64,000 nt of DNA from Hyphomonadaceae bacterium. GTDB lineage: Bacteria > Pseudomonadota > Alphaproteobacteria > Caulobacterales > Hyphomonadaceae. Position 1 is the stretch's first letter; each line of letters begins with the position of its first letter. Both the position numbers and the translations under genes were made by a program. Positions 9,481-18,010 of this stretch are shown here, in pieces. Location: contig JADKDU010000013.1 in assembly GCA_016714495.1 (NCBI GenBank), forward strand, positions 1 to 64,000. Reading direction: 5' to 3'. A model generated the notes under the pieces. It was given only the letters and a program-made list of their open reading frames with translations. It did not search any database and was not told the origin of the DNA.

Positions 9481-9674
9481 GACGGACCCCTGCGGCGCGT
9501 GACAGCGCGACGCGCACGGTAGTCCCTAGACGTTAGCGTTGAGTTAGGCAGATTTACGCAAAATCTCCTATGGCGAACGCTGCCGGAGGCCAGACGGCTT
9601 ACGCCACAGGCACAACAGGCCTCGCCTGCTATGCAACCCCGCCACGCAGCCATGACAATAAGCCGCGAGCGGCC

Positions 9675-12644
9675 CTACTCCCTCACTGTCGGCGTCATCT
9701 TCAGGTCGAGGCGTTTACCCCCGCGCTCGACGCTGATGTCGGTTTCCTGACCAATCTTGAGTCCATTCATCGCCTGCATGTAGTCGTAGATGTTTGTCAG
9801 CTCGGCGCCGCCGAGAGCGACGATGACGTCCCCGCCCTGCAGGCCCGCCTTGCCGGCCGGCCCGCCTTGAACCACGCCCGAGATTTTCACGCCCTTGATG
9901 TTCTCGGAGGCGTAATCAGGGATGGTGCCAAGGAAGATGTTACCGACCCGGCCCTGAGTCTGCGTCTGTTCGACCTTGATATAGTCGGGAGCGGTCGCAG
10001 CGTTCGCCTGTGAGCGGGCGATCAGCGACATAAGGCGCGTCACGTCATAAAGACCTTTGTAGTTGATGAGATCAGCCGTATCGCGCGGGGAGTGATACTC
10101 CTCGTGTGAGCCGGTGAATGCCGAGAGGATCGGAACGCCAGCGACGTAGAATGAGGTCGCATCCGTCGGCAGATAGGTGTCCGAAAGCGGCGTAATCGGG
10201 AGGCCGACAACAGCGTTCCTCTGCTCGATTTCGCGCGCCCAGACGCTGGATGAGCCCACGCCCTGCAGGATAAGCGCGTCCCTGAGCCGTCCGATCATGT
10301 CCATGTTGAGATAGGCCGAGAACGCGCCGCCCAACGCCTCCTTGCCAGCCTTCTTCTTCGCCTCCTCAACGAAATAGGCCGATCCGAGCAGACCCAGCTC
10401 CTCGCCTTCCCACGCTGCGAAGACGATATCACGGGCGCCCTGCAGTCGGCCTGCTGCGCGCTCCGCGGCAAGCGCCTCGGCGATCTCCAGCAGCCCCGCG
10501 ACGCCAGATGCATTATCGTCGGCGCCGTGATGGATCTCGCCGCGTTCGTTGGCGCGCGCCAGCGAGCCCGAGGCTTCGCCATGCCCCAGATGATCAAGAT
10601 GCGCACCGATCGCCAGCGCAGGCGCATCAGGCGCGCCGTCCAGGTCGAGCCTGCCGAGAACATTGAAGCCGGTGCGCTTTTGGTAGGCGAGAGCGATGTT
10701 CGTCCCGACCTTCAACCCGCTAAGCGGCAGGCCGGCGACCATCTCGCCTGCGTCGAGCCGCTTGGCCAGCGCGTCGAGGTTGGTGTTCGCGCGCGCGAGC
10801 ATCGCTTCGGCGGCCTTCTTGCCAACCGCGACGACAGGCAGGGAGGAGGCGCCCGATCCGGATTCGTAGGAGAGCTTCGGCAATTCTTCCGCGTCGATCC
10901 CGGGCGGCGGCGCGAAGATGATGCCGGCCGCCTTGTTGGCGCGCGCCGTCGACGCCTTGTAACGCATGTCCGAGAAACGCGAGAGGTGAATCCGCGTTTT
11001 CGAGTCCACATTGTTAGGCAGGCCGCGATAGACGAGCACCCATTTCCCCTCGACGTCGAGGTGCGCATAGGAATCGTATTCTGCGTTGTCGCCATCCTTC
11101 GGCGCGGTCAAACCATATCCCGCGAAGACGACATCGGCGGGCGCTGCTGCGCCAACGCGCGAGAACGATAGCGGCCGCCAATCGATGTCCGATTTGAGAT
11201 CAAGCGCCTTGCCTGCAATCGTTGCGTTGAGCGCGTTGTCCTTGTCGAGCGAGACCCCGGCGGTGAACTCGAAGCTCTGCATATAGGTGCCTGCATCGCC
11301 CGCAGGCAGAAGTCCGGCGGCCTTGAAGGCGGCAGCGACATACTCCGCCGCGCGCTTTCCGCCAGGCGCGCCGGTTAGACGGCCTTCCATCTCATCCGAC
11401 GCAAGCGCCTGCACATGACGGCGAAGATCGTCTTCCGAAATCTCGGTCTTGGTCGAGGCCGCCTGCGGCTTGAAATTGGCAAGCAAAGCGCCTTTGGCGT
11501 CGAGACCCAGAAGACGCCGGGCTTCGGCGTCGTTCCAGTCGCCGGTGAAGATCTGCGAAATCTTCGCGCTGGTGGCATTCGAGGTCCAGGCGAGCCGCTT
11601 GCCGTCCGGATAGAACATCGGCAGGCCGTCGAAGCCCTCCCGCTCGCTGACGCGAACCGGCTCTCGCTTGCCCTCGGCGTCGACGACGTAGAGTTCGAAG
11701 TTCGCAAAACCCAGAACATTGGTCGAAAAGATGATGTAATCGCCCGACGGGTGGAAGATCGGCGCCCATGACATCGCGCCGATATTCGTGATCTTTCGCT
11801 GGCCCGAACCGTCGGCGTTCATCGTGTAGACTTCGGCGCGCGCCCCGTCTTCGGAGAAACGCCGCCAGATGATCTGCTTGCCGTCCGGGCTCCAGAACGT
11901 GCCGCCATCATAGCCGGGCACATTGGTCAGCTGACGCACATTCGATCCGTCTGCGTTCATCACATAGACGTCGAGGAAATAGGACGGGTCCTGTTCGAGC
12001 TGCTTCTTCTCCGCCTCGGTTTGCGCGCGCCCATAGACTGCGCGGTTGGACGAGAACACGATCTGCTTGCCGTCGGGCGAATAAGCGCCTTCCGCGTCAT
12101 AGCCCAGCGTGCTGGTCAGGTTCTTATACCTGCCCGTCGCAAGATCGAATTCCTGGATGTCGTAGGTAGGATCATAGTCCCAGGCATAGCGTCGGGTTTG
12201 TCCGCTTTTGCGGAAGGCGATCTCATCGACCATCTTCTTCCGGGCTTCAGGATCATCCTGCGTGGAAGCGAAGATCACGCGCTTCTTGTCGGGGCTGATC
12301 CAGCCGCAGGTGGTCTTGCCGTATCCCGGAGACACGCGGCGCACATCGCCGGACGCCATGTCCATCAGATACATTTGATAGAACGGGTTGTCCGCCTCGC
12401 GCTCGCTCTGGAAGATCATCTGCGAGCCGTCCGCGGAAAAATATCCCTCGCCCGCGCGCAGCCCTTCGAACGTCAGCTGCCGCACATTGGCGATCAATGG
12501 TCCCGCGGCCTGCGTAGACGCAATGGCGATAGGAGCGTCGGCGCTGGCCGTTTCCCGCCCGCTATCGCCCGGAGTGGCGCAGGCGGACAGGCCGAGAGCA
12601 GCCGCGCCCGCAGCAAGCGCCTTGAGGACGGATTGGGTTTGCAT
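9675..12644 (-). CDS. lipoprotein M28 zinc peptidase with beta-propeller, PA and PDZ domains
   Basis: Start chosen at ATG 12644 (GGAGA just upstream). It opens a lipoprotein signal ending in the lipobox LSAC. A TolB/PD40-type propeller follows (about residues 45-375, repeats such as YSPDGKQIVFSSNR and WSPDGKQIIW), then a PA-like insert (about 490-640). The M28 aminopeptidase domain holds the zinc ligands in IGAHLDHLG, HGADDNASG, AAWEGEELG, LNMDMIG and EEYHSPRDT. A C-terminal PDZ domain (about 910-985) completes it. Probably a periplasmic peptidase of large size (989 residues). The propeller may feed or gate peptides. It is monocistronic as far as can be seen. Confidence 0.9.
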   Translation of the reverse strand: MQTQSVLKALAAGAAALGLSACATPGDSGRETASADAPIAIASTQAAGPLIANVRQLTFEGLRAGEGYFSADGSQMIFQSEREADNPFYQMYLMDMASGDVRRVSPGYGKTTCGWISPDKKRVIFASTQDDPEARKKMVDEIAFRKSGQTRRYAWDYDPTYDIQEFDLATGRYKNLTSTLGYDAEGAYSPDGKQIVFSSNRAVYGRAQTEAEKKQLEQDPSYFLDVYVMNADGSNVRQLTNVPGYDGGTFWSPDGKQIIWRRFSEDGARAEVYTMNADGSGQRKITNIGAMSWAPIFHPSGDYIIFSTNVLGFANFELYVVDAEGKREPVRVSEREGFDGLPMFYPDGKRLAWTSNATSAKISQIFTGDWNDAEARRLLGLDAKGALLANFKPQAASTKTEISEDDLRRHVQALASDEMEGRLTGAPGGKRAAEYVAAAFKAAGLLPAGDAGTYMQSFEFTAGVSLDKDNALNATIAGKALDLKSDIDWRPLSFSRVGAAAPADVVFAGYGLTAPKDGDNAEYDSYAHLDVEGKWVLVYRGLPNNVDSKTRIHLSRFSDMRYKASTARANKAAGIIFAPPPGIDAEELPKLSYESGSGASSLPVVAVGKKAAEAMLARANTNLDALAKRLDAGEMVAGLPLSGLKVGTNIALAYQKRTGFNVLGRLDLDGAPDAPALAIGAHLDHLGHGEASGSLARANERGEIHHGADDNASGVAGLLEIAEALAAERAAGRLQGARDIVFAAWEGEELGLLGSAYFVEEAKKKAGKEALGGAFSAYLNMDMIGRLRDALILQGVGSSSVWAREIEQRNAVVGLPITPLSDTYLPTDATSFYVAGVPILSAFTGSHEEYHSPRDTADLINYKGLYDVTRLMSLIARSQANAATAPDYIKVEQTQTQGRVGNIFLGTIPDYASENIKGVKISGVVQGGPAGKAGLQGGDVIVALGGAELTNIYDYMQAMNGLKIGQETDISVERGGKRLDLKMTPTVRE

Positions 12645-12839
12645 TGGGTCTCCGATTGGATGCCGCTTTGCGCCGTTGATGACATCCATAGTTTAAAGCG
12701 TAAAGCAGTCGCAAGGACACGACCGCGCCAACAGCGCGCTGCTCATTTTCGCGTCATTTGACACGGCGGTCTTGGCGGGATGGCGCCAAAAAGACACCGG
12801 CCGCGCCAAAACCCCACGTGAGCGGACCCGCCGCCGGTG

Positions 12840-13190
12840 TCAGCGGGCCTGGATGCTTTGGATATAGCCAAGCAGGGATGTGATTTCTTCCGGCTCGAGA
12901 ACCCATTCGGGCATGCTGGGATGCCCGGTCACAATGCCTTCCGCCAACGCTTCGGCAAGCCCGCTCACGGGATAGAGTTCGGACAAACGCCGGAAGGGAA
13001 TTGCTTCGCGCACGGCGCTATGGTCGCTCAACCCGACGGCGTGGCAGTTCTTGCAATGTGTCCTCGCCATAACCCGACCGGCTTCGATCTGAGCCGGGCT
13101 TGCAATGATGTCATCCCCTGAGTCAGGGCGTGGCGTCGCCGCGCAGCCGACAAGCATCGTCAGGAGAGCAAGGGAAAGAGCCAGTCGCAT
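12840..13190 (-). CDS. monohaem cytochrome c lipoprotein (CKNCH)
   Basis: A 116-residue protein with a lipoprotein signal (LTMLVGCAAT), the haem-binding CKNCH at about residue 46, and a distal Met ligand in TGHPSMPEW, followed by the C-terminal helix EEITSLLGYIQSIQ. This is a class I cytochrome c anchored to a membrane on the periplasmic side, an electron shuttle. AGGAG precedes the ATG. It follows the cytochrome at 13321 by 130 bases and may share its transcript. One of a paralogous set here (13321, 13830, 15769, 24739) that share the His-x-x-Met-Pro and L-x-x-Y-I/L-x-S ending. Confidence 0.85.
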   Translation of the reverse strand: MRLALSLALLTMLVGCAATPRPDSGDDIIASPAQIEAGRVMARTHCKNCHAVGLSDHSAVREAIPFRRLSELYPVSGLAEALAEGIVTGHPSMPEWVLEPEEITSLLGYIQSIQAR

Positions 13191-13320
13191 CGCGTCTCCT
13201 TGAGAATAGTTTCAACGCCTTGTCGTATTGGGCTCAAGTCGCCGCCTTGGAACCATCGATAGCAGCTCGCCTACGCTGCGCCCGCCTCAAGTCTGACCCG
13301 ACCTACCCAACTTTGCCGCG

Positions 13321-13644
13321 TCAATTCGGCTTTTTCTTGAGAGAGCCGATGTAAGCAATGAGATCGGCGACGCGATCAGGTTCGATGATCAGATTGGGCA
13401 TGGTCGGATGCGAAGTATGGAGCCACACATTGAGCGCCATGGGCGTCATGCCCGGCGTGTTGGCGACCGCCGCAAATGTTGGCGCTGCCGGGTTGGCGGA
13501 TTGCGTCTGGTCGACCGTAACGGCGTGACAGTCGCCGCACGCACGGACAGCGTAATACCTTCCGCGCGCGATCCCGGCGCTATCTTGCGCGCTCGCCGGC
13601 GCCGCCAGACATAGGAAAACTGCAACGAGTAAAGCTGCGCGCAT
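13321..13644 (-). CDS. secreted monohaem cytochrome c (CGDCH)
   Basis: Start at ATG 13644 with GGAGG upstream. A cleavable signal peptide (VAVFLCLAAPASAQ) yields a mature protein of about 85 residues with CGDCH and a Met ligand in TSHPTMPNL, ending in the helix VADLIAYIGSLKK. Unlike its paralogues it has no lipobox and should be soluble in the periplasm. A perfect FNR/FixK-type palindrome lies 47-60 bases before the start codon, placing it about 40 bases before a plausible transcription start. Confidence 0.85.
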   Translation of the reverse strand: MRAALLVAVFLCLAAPASAQDSAGIARGRYYAVRACGDCHAVTVDQTQSANPAAPTFAAVANTPGMTPMALNVWLHTSHPTMPNLIIEPDRVADLIAYIGSLKKKPN

Positions 13645-13690
13645 GTGCTTGCCTCCAGTGTCCACAGAGCACATATCCGGCGCGGACCTG

Positions 13691-13704
13691 TTGATCCTGA
13701 TCAA
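13691..13704 (-). promoter_or_regulatory. FNR/FixK/Dnr-type box upstream of cytochrome c
   Basis: The 14-mer TTGATCCTGATCAA is an exact match to the consensus TTGAT-N4-ATCAA for the CRP/FNR family of oxygen- or NO-responsive activators. Its centre lies about 53 bases upstream of the ATG at 13644, consistent with activation from near position -41. Confidence 0.75.
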
Positions 13705-13829
13705 GACGACCCTAGGCATGACACAGAGGGTGCGGCGCTGACGCACGATGCTCCGCGCGTATGACAAAGCGCCTGAGCATCTTGCGCGCAGCCGCTGCGT
13801 TTTTGCGCGAACTTTTTGTTCAGAAAGCT

Positions 13830-14261
13830 CTAGTCGGCAATCCCACTGATGGATTGGAGGTAGGCGATAAGCGCATCGGCTGATCGTACGTCGAAATCGA
13901 ACAGCGGCATATCATCGTGACCTACGCGCAACGCATCAATGAACCGATAGGCCAGCCGGTCCGGGTCGTTCACTGCAAGAACATCCCGCAAAGGCGGCGC
14001 GTCCATGTTCGGACTTCGCGAGCGCCGGTCAATCGCATGACATGATGCACAATGTTGCTCGGCAATCTCACGCCCGGCGGCAATCTGAAGCGGATCCTGG
14101 CCGTCGAGGTCGACGCCTTTCCAGCCGGTTGCTTCACTTTCGGAATGCGCCAGGAGATCGCGGTCACGATCTTCGGCCGGTGTGGCGCAGCTAGCCGCCT
14201 CCGCCGCCAGCACGACCGCGATCAGTCTGCTCGCCAGCTTCGGCAAATTTCGCTGCGTCAC
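13830..14261 (-). CDS. monohaem cytochrome c lipoprotein (CASCH)
   Basis: A 143-residue protein from a GTG start at 14261. The signal region ends in EAASCATP, a lipobox-like site. CASCHAID is the haem-binding site, and the distal Met is probably in VGHDDMPLF, before the terminal helix ALIAYLQSIS. Membrane-anchored periplasmic electron carrier of the same paralogous set. It is the last of three minus-strand genes (14711, 14315, 13830) separated by 15-53 bases, probably one operon. Confidence 0.8.
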   Translation of the reverse strand: MTQRNLPKLASRLIAVVLAAEAASCATPAEDRDRDLLAHSESEATGWKGVDLDGQDPLQIAAGREIAEQHCASCHAIDRRSRSPNMDAPPLRDVLAVNDPDRLAYRFIDALRVGHDDMPLFDFDVRSADALIAYLQSISGIAD

Positions 14262-14314
14262 ATCGGTAACTTTCGTCCGCTACGTGCTAGTCGCGAATTC
14301 CCTAGCACGCCTTG

Positions 14315-14695
14315 CTACGATTTCACCACAGGCACGTGTTCGATAACGCGATAGGTGTTCTCCCGTCCATCGTTCTCGCGAATAGTTATGTAGGCGCCGA
14401 CCGCAAGCGAATGGTCTGACAAGCGAAAGATTGGCTCGTCATCACCCTCGCGCGGTTCATCGTAGTGAAAGAACCAGTTGTCGCCGCGACGGGTCAGCAA
14501 ACCATCAGCGTCGCGCTCATCTCCGGGTTTGACCCTCACGACGGTGCAGGCCGATTTGTGCTCGCGCCACTCGTTTTCCGAGACACGCCCTTCGGCCGTC
14601 AAAGGCGCGGTGATGACATATCCTTGCGTATCGTCCCCTTCCGGGGCGCCCGGATTCCGCGCCAGCCTCAAGACCACCTGCACCAACGCCATCAT
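14315..14695 (-). CDS. hypothetical protein inside cytochrome operon
   Basis: A 126-residue protein beginning MMALVQVVLRLARNPGAPEG, with no signal peptide or membrane helix. Conserved-looking features are the central acidic segment HYDEPREGDDEPIF and the C-terminal strand region YITIRENDGRENTYRVIEH. I do not recognise the family with certainty. It sits between two cytochrome genes, 15 bases downstream of one, so it is probably co-expressed and could be a cytoplasmic factor of that system. Confidence 0.6.
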   Translation of the reverse strand: MMALVQVVLRLARNPGAPEGDDTQGYVITAPLTAEGRVSENEWREHKSACTVVRVKPGDERDADGLLTRRGDNWFFHYDEPREGDDEPIFRLSDHSLAVGAYITIRENDGRENTYRVIEHVPVVKS

Positions 14696-14710
14696 CTGGC
14701 TCCCTAGGTA

Positions 14711-15250
14711 TCAGTTGGGCTTGGGCGGATAGTTGGGCGACTTATAGATGCCCATGCTCGTCAGACCCGGCTTGAATTTCTTGTGGCAGCTTTCGCATGC
14801 TTCCACCAGACGGTCGCCCGCTGTGTTCAACTGATCTACGCTCCTCGCCTTCGCCGCCTCGAGCGCGCTCATCCCGGCTGACGTCATCTCGTCAGCCATC
14901 TTGATCCATTCGGGATCAGCAACCCAGTCAACGTCGTTCGGTCCTGTTCCTGCCAGCTGGATCAGCTTGCCGCTGACCGCCATCAGGTAGGCGTTGTGTT
15001 CAGCTTCCAGCCACCGCATCTCGGTTGAGGGCGGCACGTACGCATCAAGCCAGAGAGGCTCAGAGGCGTGGTCGACCAATGCGACCATGACGGCATTCAA
15101 GCTGACGGGAAGGGTAAGCGAGGGTCTCGCCGGCGCCGCTTCCACGGGCGCGCTCGCAACCGGCGCGGGGACATCCGCCTTCTCAGGCGCGCAGGCGCCT
15201 AGCGAAGCAGCGATAGCAAGGGCGGCGACGGCATGCTGGGGACGGACCAT
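14711..15250 (-). CDS. cytochrome c'-like lipoprotein (CESCH)
   Basis: Start taken at ATG 15250 (MVRPQHAVAALAIAASLGAC), which gives a good lipobox LGAC. ATG 15265 is an alternative. The protein is alpha-helical and has its haem site CESCHKKF near the C-terminus, as in class II cytochromes c (c' and c-556), with no distal Met pattern of class I. The ending SMGIYKSPNYPP is unusual. Related in layout to the protein at 46382. Such proteins bind NO or act as electron carriers in the periplasm. First gene of a probable three-gene operon. Confidence 0.8.
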   Translation of the reverse strand: MVRPQHAVAALAIAASLGACAPEKADVPAPVASAPVEAAPARPSLTLPVSLNAVMVALVDHASEPLWLDAYVPPSTEMRWLEAEHNAYLMAVSGKLIQLAGTGPNDVDWVADPEWIKMADEMTSAGMSALEAAKARSVDQLNTAGDRLVEACESCHKKFKPGLTSMGIYKSPNYPPKPN

Positions 15251-15768
15251 TTTTTCTCCGATCATAGTTGGACGTTGTGCTTGGCTGGGTCGGGCATTGC
15301 GACTTCGAATGGATATGGCGGCATCCAAGTTTCAACATCCCGGTTCAGTTGTATGATGGGCATACTGCCCTGCCCGCACGCGCGCGACTTGATCGGCGTC
15401 AAGATTGAACGCCGAAAGGCTTGCGCATCAGCGCGTGCGAGTTTTTGGATTGGGGTTGGCGACGCAACTTGAACGGAGCGGATCTGATCAAGGGGTCGCG
15501 CGGCGCATTCATTCTCGCCAGGCGCTTTGGGGGAGGTTTTCGCTTCGAACAAAGGGCAAAACCATGGTGGGTTGCGAGCAACTCACGAATTTCGAGAGAT
15601 TATTGCACTCAGGATCAGTTTGGGTCGCCGCTGCACCGATGGAAGCGGTGCACCGCGAAAGATAATCGTTCGAGGCAGGCGCTGCCCCCCTCCACCCTTC
15701 ACAGGAACCGAAGATGTCAGAGCAATAACGCCACGCCTTCAACGCGAACCAATACCTTGGAGCAAAGA
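15251..15768. other. long intergenic region within cytochrome cluster
   Basis: About 520 bases with no convincing gene. Short open frames on both strands have no family signature. The one element I can support is the FNR-like palindrome at 15389-15402. Confidence 0.5.
15389..15402 (-). promoter_or_regulatory. FNR-like box upstream of cytochrome c' operon
   Basis: TTGATCGGCGTCAA matches TTGAT-N4-ATCAA at 9 of 10 defined positions. It lies roughly 125-150 bases before the possible starts of the gene at 14711-15250. Weaker than the site at 13691 because of distance. Confidence 0.45.
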
Positions 15769-16161
15769 CTATAGCCGATGAGCCTCGAGAGAGGCGGCCT
15801 GGCGCGTCTGAATGCTTTCGAGATAGGCGAGAATTGCCTTGATCTGATCGCGATCGAACCGAAACTCCGGCATGCCCGGATGGCCGATCATGATGCCATT
15901 GGCGAACGCCTCTTCCAAGCCTGTCACGGGATAGCGCTCGGCAAGCGTGCGCAGCGCAGGTGCACGTGGATTGTGGCTTTTGTCGTCTGTACGAACCCCA
16001 TGACAGCTGGTGCACTGGAACTCGACAATGCGCCGCCCAGCCTCAACCTGATCAGGTGTTTCGGTCGCCACCGATAGCCGAGCGCCGCCACTGCTTCCGG
16101 GCGCCTCTCCGGCGCAGCCACAGAGACTAAAGACGATCAGGGCGATCAACGTTCGCATCAT
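15769..16161 (-). CDS. monohaem cytochrome c lipoprotein (CTSCH)
   Basis: Start taken at ATG 16161 (a second ATG follows at 16158), giving the lipoprotein signal RTLIALIVFSLCGCAGEA. The haem site is CTSCHGVRTD at about residue 55, the Met ligand in IGHPGMPEF, and the terminal helix IKAILAYLESIQTRQ. It is closest to the 12840 gene. An FNR-like palindrome lies just upstream. Single gene facing the same way as the rest of the cluster. Confidence 0.85.
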   Translation of the reverse strand: MMRTLIALIVFSLCGCAGEAPGSSGGARLSVATETPDQVEAGRRIVEFQCTSCHGVRTDDKSHNPRAPALRTLAERYPVTGLEEAFANGIMIGHPGMPEFRFDRDQIKAILAYLESIQTRQAASLEAHRL

Positions 16162-16194
16162 GGGACTCACTGCCAGACTTTGGCCATCGCCGCG

Positions 16195-16208
16195 TTGACC
16201 TGGGTCAA
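16195..16208 (-). promoter_or_regulatory. FNR-like palindrome upstream of cytochrome c
   Basis: TTGACCTGGGTCAA is a symmetrical relative of the FNR/Dnr consensus (TTGAC-N4-GTCAA), 34-47 bases before the ATG at 16161. It has the same 14-base geometry as the perfect box at 13691. Confidence 0.5.
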
Positions 16209-16570
16209 TGCCGCGCGTCTGGACATCCAAACCGAGCTCGCGACCGACGAATTTGACGCAACAGCCGACCCGTGTGTCGGATGTCGGACGGAAGGCGGCA
16301 TGCCGCCATCGCCTTCACAGAAATCTTCGGAATTTTAGGTGTCCGCCAGGAGACATGCAAAGACGGCCAAGCGCCGTTCCAATGAATCCGGCAACCGGGC
16401 TATCCCAACCTATGGAGGAAGTTCATTGCTGAGGCCAGTTCTGCACGGCGCGAGACCTAGCCTCGACTTGGCAAGCGGGGCCGGCGGCGAGCGATCTCCA
16501 CGACCTCGACTGATTGGAAAGCAAACACGCTCCTGCACTTCGGCAGGCAGCGACCAGCCGCCGGACTATC
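16209..16570. other. intergenic region, no gene seen
   Basis: About 360 bases between a cytochrome start and the end of the SOUL gene. A few short frames occur, without a recognisable product. No RNA gene or repeat seen. Confidence 0.5.
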
Positions 16571-17221
16571 CTACCTTACCTTCGGCGCGTTCAAGGCCGA
16601 CGCTTCAGGGCTGCGCGCGATCTCGATCATCACCTCATTGCGTCGCATGAACGGCAGCGTCCAGGGCGGATCATAAAAGGCGAACATGGCTTCGCCGCAC
16701 GTCTCGATGCCCATGCCTGCGACCTTTCGCATGAGCGCGCGTTCTGCGGCCTCCATGTCCCCGTCCGTGGCTAACCCCGTGAACCGATACACCGCCATCG
16801 TTCGCGACGGTTGTTCGACGAGTTTGACGGCGAGGCTGGCGGGCTTAGGGAGGGATTCAATCGTATACCCAGCCGGCATCGTGAATGCGATCGTCCAAGC
16901 GTCTGCCTCGCTTGCTCGCTGGGTAACTGGAGCTGTCATCGCGATTTTTTCACGCGGCGACTGCGTGACAGGCGCGGTCATCGCAATCTTCTCGCCGTCT
17001 CGCCCTTTCGCAAAAATGTAGTCCGCCAACGGTCCGAACCCCTCGAACCGCGAGTTCCACGCATCGCCCTTCACCGTCGTTTCCGCAATGACCGTCGGCG
17101 CATACTCACGCACCTCGAAGGAAGCATCTGAAAGCCGCAGCGAAAAAGCTGGCTCCTCGACACGTTCAGTAGCGCAAGCCACAGCGAGCAGCGGAAGACC
17201 GAGAAAGGGGAACAGGCGCAT
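16571..17221 (-). CDS. SOUL-family haem-binding lipoprotein
   Basis: Start taken at ATG 17221, which opens a lipoprotein signal (FPFLGLPLLAVACATER). Starts at 17245 or 17251 are possible. The 216-residue product matches the SOUL/HEBP fold: FEVREYAPTVIAETTVKGDAW, then FGPLADYIFAKG, and the family motif EKIAMTAPVTQ, here present twice with two residues between the copies. The C-terminus has YDPPWTLPFMRRNEVMIEI, typical of the family. Haem handling in the periplasm would fit the surrounding cytochrome genes. Confidence 0.88.
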   Translation of the reverse strand: MRLFPFLGLPLLAVACATERVEEPAFSLRLSDASFEVREYAPTVIAETTVKGDAWNSRFEGFGPLADYIFAKGRDGEKIAMTAPVTQSPREKIAMTAPVTQRASEADAWTIAFTMPAGYTIESLPKPASLAVKLVEQPSRTMAVYRFTGLATDGDMEAAERALMRKVAGMGIETCGEAMFAFYDPPWTLPFMRRNEVMIEIARSPEASALNAPKVR

Positions 17222-17516
17222 GCGTTGTCTCCGTATCACTTTCATACGCATGGACCGCGCCAGCTGATCAATTTTCAGCGTCCGGGCGGACCCTTGCCGG
17301 GTCGTGTCTGCGCATGCGATCCCCCGCAAAAGCGGCCGTTTCCGACCTCGCGGTCCAATGAAGGCCGCGCATCTGTGCAATGCCGGCCCGCTTTGTGGCG
17401 CCGTCGCCTGCAATCGAGACCTGATCACCGAAGCTTGTTCTAAAAACAGGTCGCCCAAGGGCTGCGATAAAGCGGATTTCCATTAAACTTCGCTTTGCGC
17501 AGTGATGGAGGACCGA

Positions 17517-18008
17517 GTGACCGCTTATACGCTCGCGATCAATGGCGCGGCCCGCACGGTGGATGTCGATCCCGCCATGCCGCTGCTTTGGGTGCTCCGC
17601 GACGAGCTTGACCTCAAGGGAACCAAGTTCGGCTGCGGCGTTGCGCAATGCGGCGCGTGCACCGTGCATCTGAGCGGCGTCCCCACCCGCGCCTGCATCA
17701 CGCCGATCGAGAGCGTGGGAGCCCGCGCAATCACGACCATCGAGGGCATCGAACAGACGGCAGTGGGCAAACAAGTCCAGACCGCCTGGCTCAGCATCGA
17801 TGTCGCCCAGTGCGGCTATTGCCAGGCCGGCCAGATCATGGCGGCGACCGCCCTGCTCTCCGCCAAGCCTAAGCCGACAGACGCCGACATCGACAGCGCG
17901 ATGGACGGCAATATGTGCCGCTGCGCAACCTACCCGCGCATCCGCGCCGCCATCAAGGAAGCGGCCGGACTTCCCACCGGCGACGCGCGTCAGATCGGCG
18001 GGGAATAG
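17517..18008 (+). CDS. molybdenum hydroxylase small subunit, 2x[2Fe-2S] (isoquinoline 1-oxidoreductase alpha type)
   Basis: Start preferred at GTG 17517 because GGAGG sits five bases before it. An ATG at 17505 is in frame. The plant-type [2Fe-2S] site is GCGVAQCGACTVH (about residue 40), and the second [2Fe-2S] helical domain has CGYCQAGQ and MCRCATYPRI. Together they pass electrons from the molybdenum cofactor to an acceptor. It is 163 residues, the usual size. It lies two bases before the large subunit and presumably travels with it through the Tat system. No FAD subunit gene is present. Confidence 0.92.
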   Translation: MTAYTLAINGAARTVDVDPAMPLLWVLRDELDLKGTKFGCGVAQCGACTVHLSGVPTRACITPIESVGARAITTIEGIEQTAVGKQVQTAWLSIDVAQCGYCQAGQIMAATALLSAKPKPTDADIDSAMDGNMCRCATYPRIRAAIKEAAGLPTGDARQIGGE

Positions 18009-18010
18009 TC

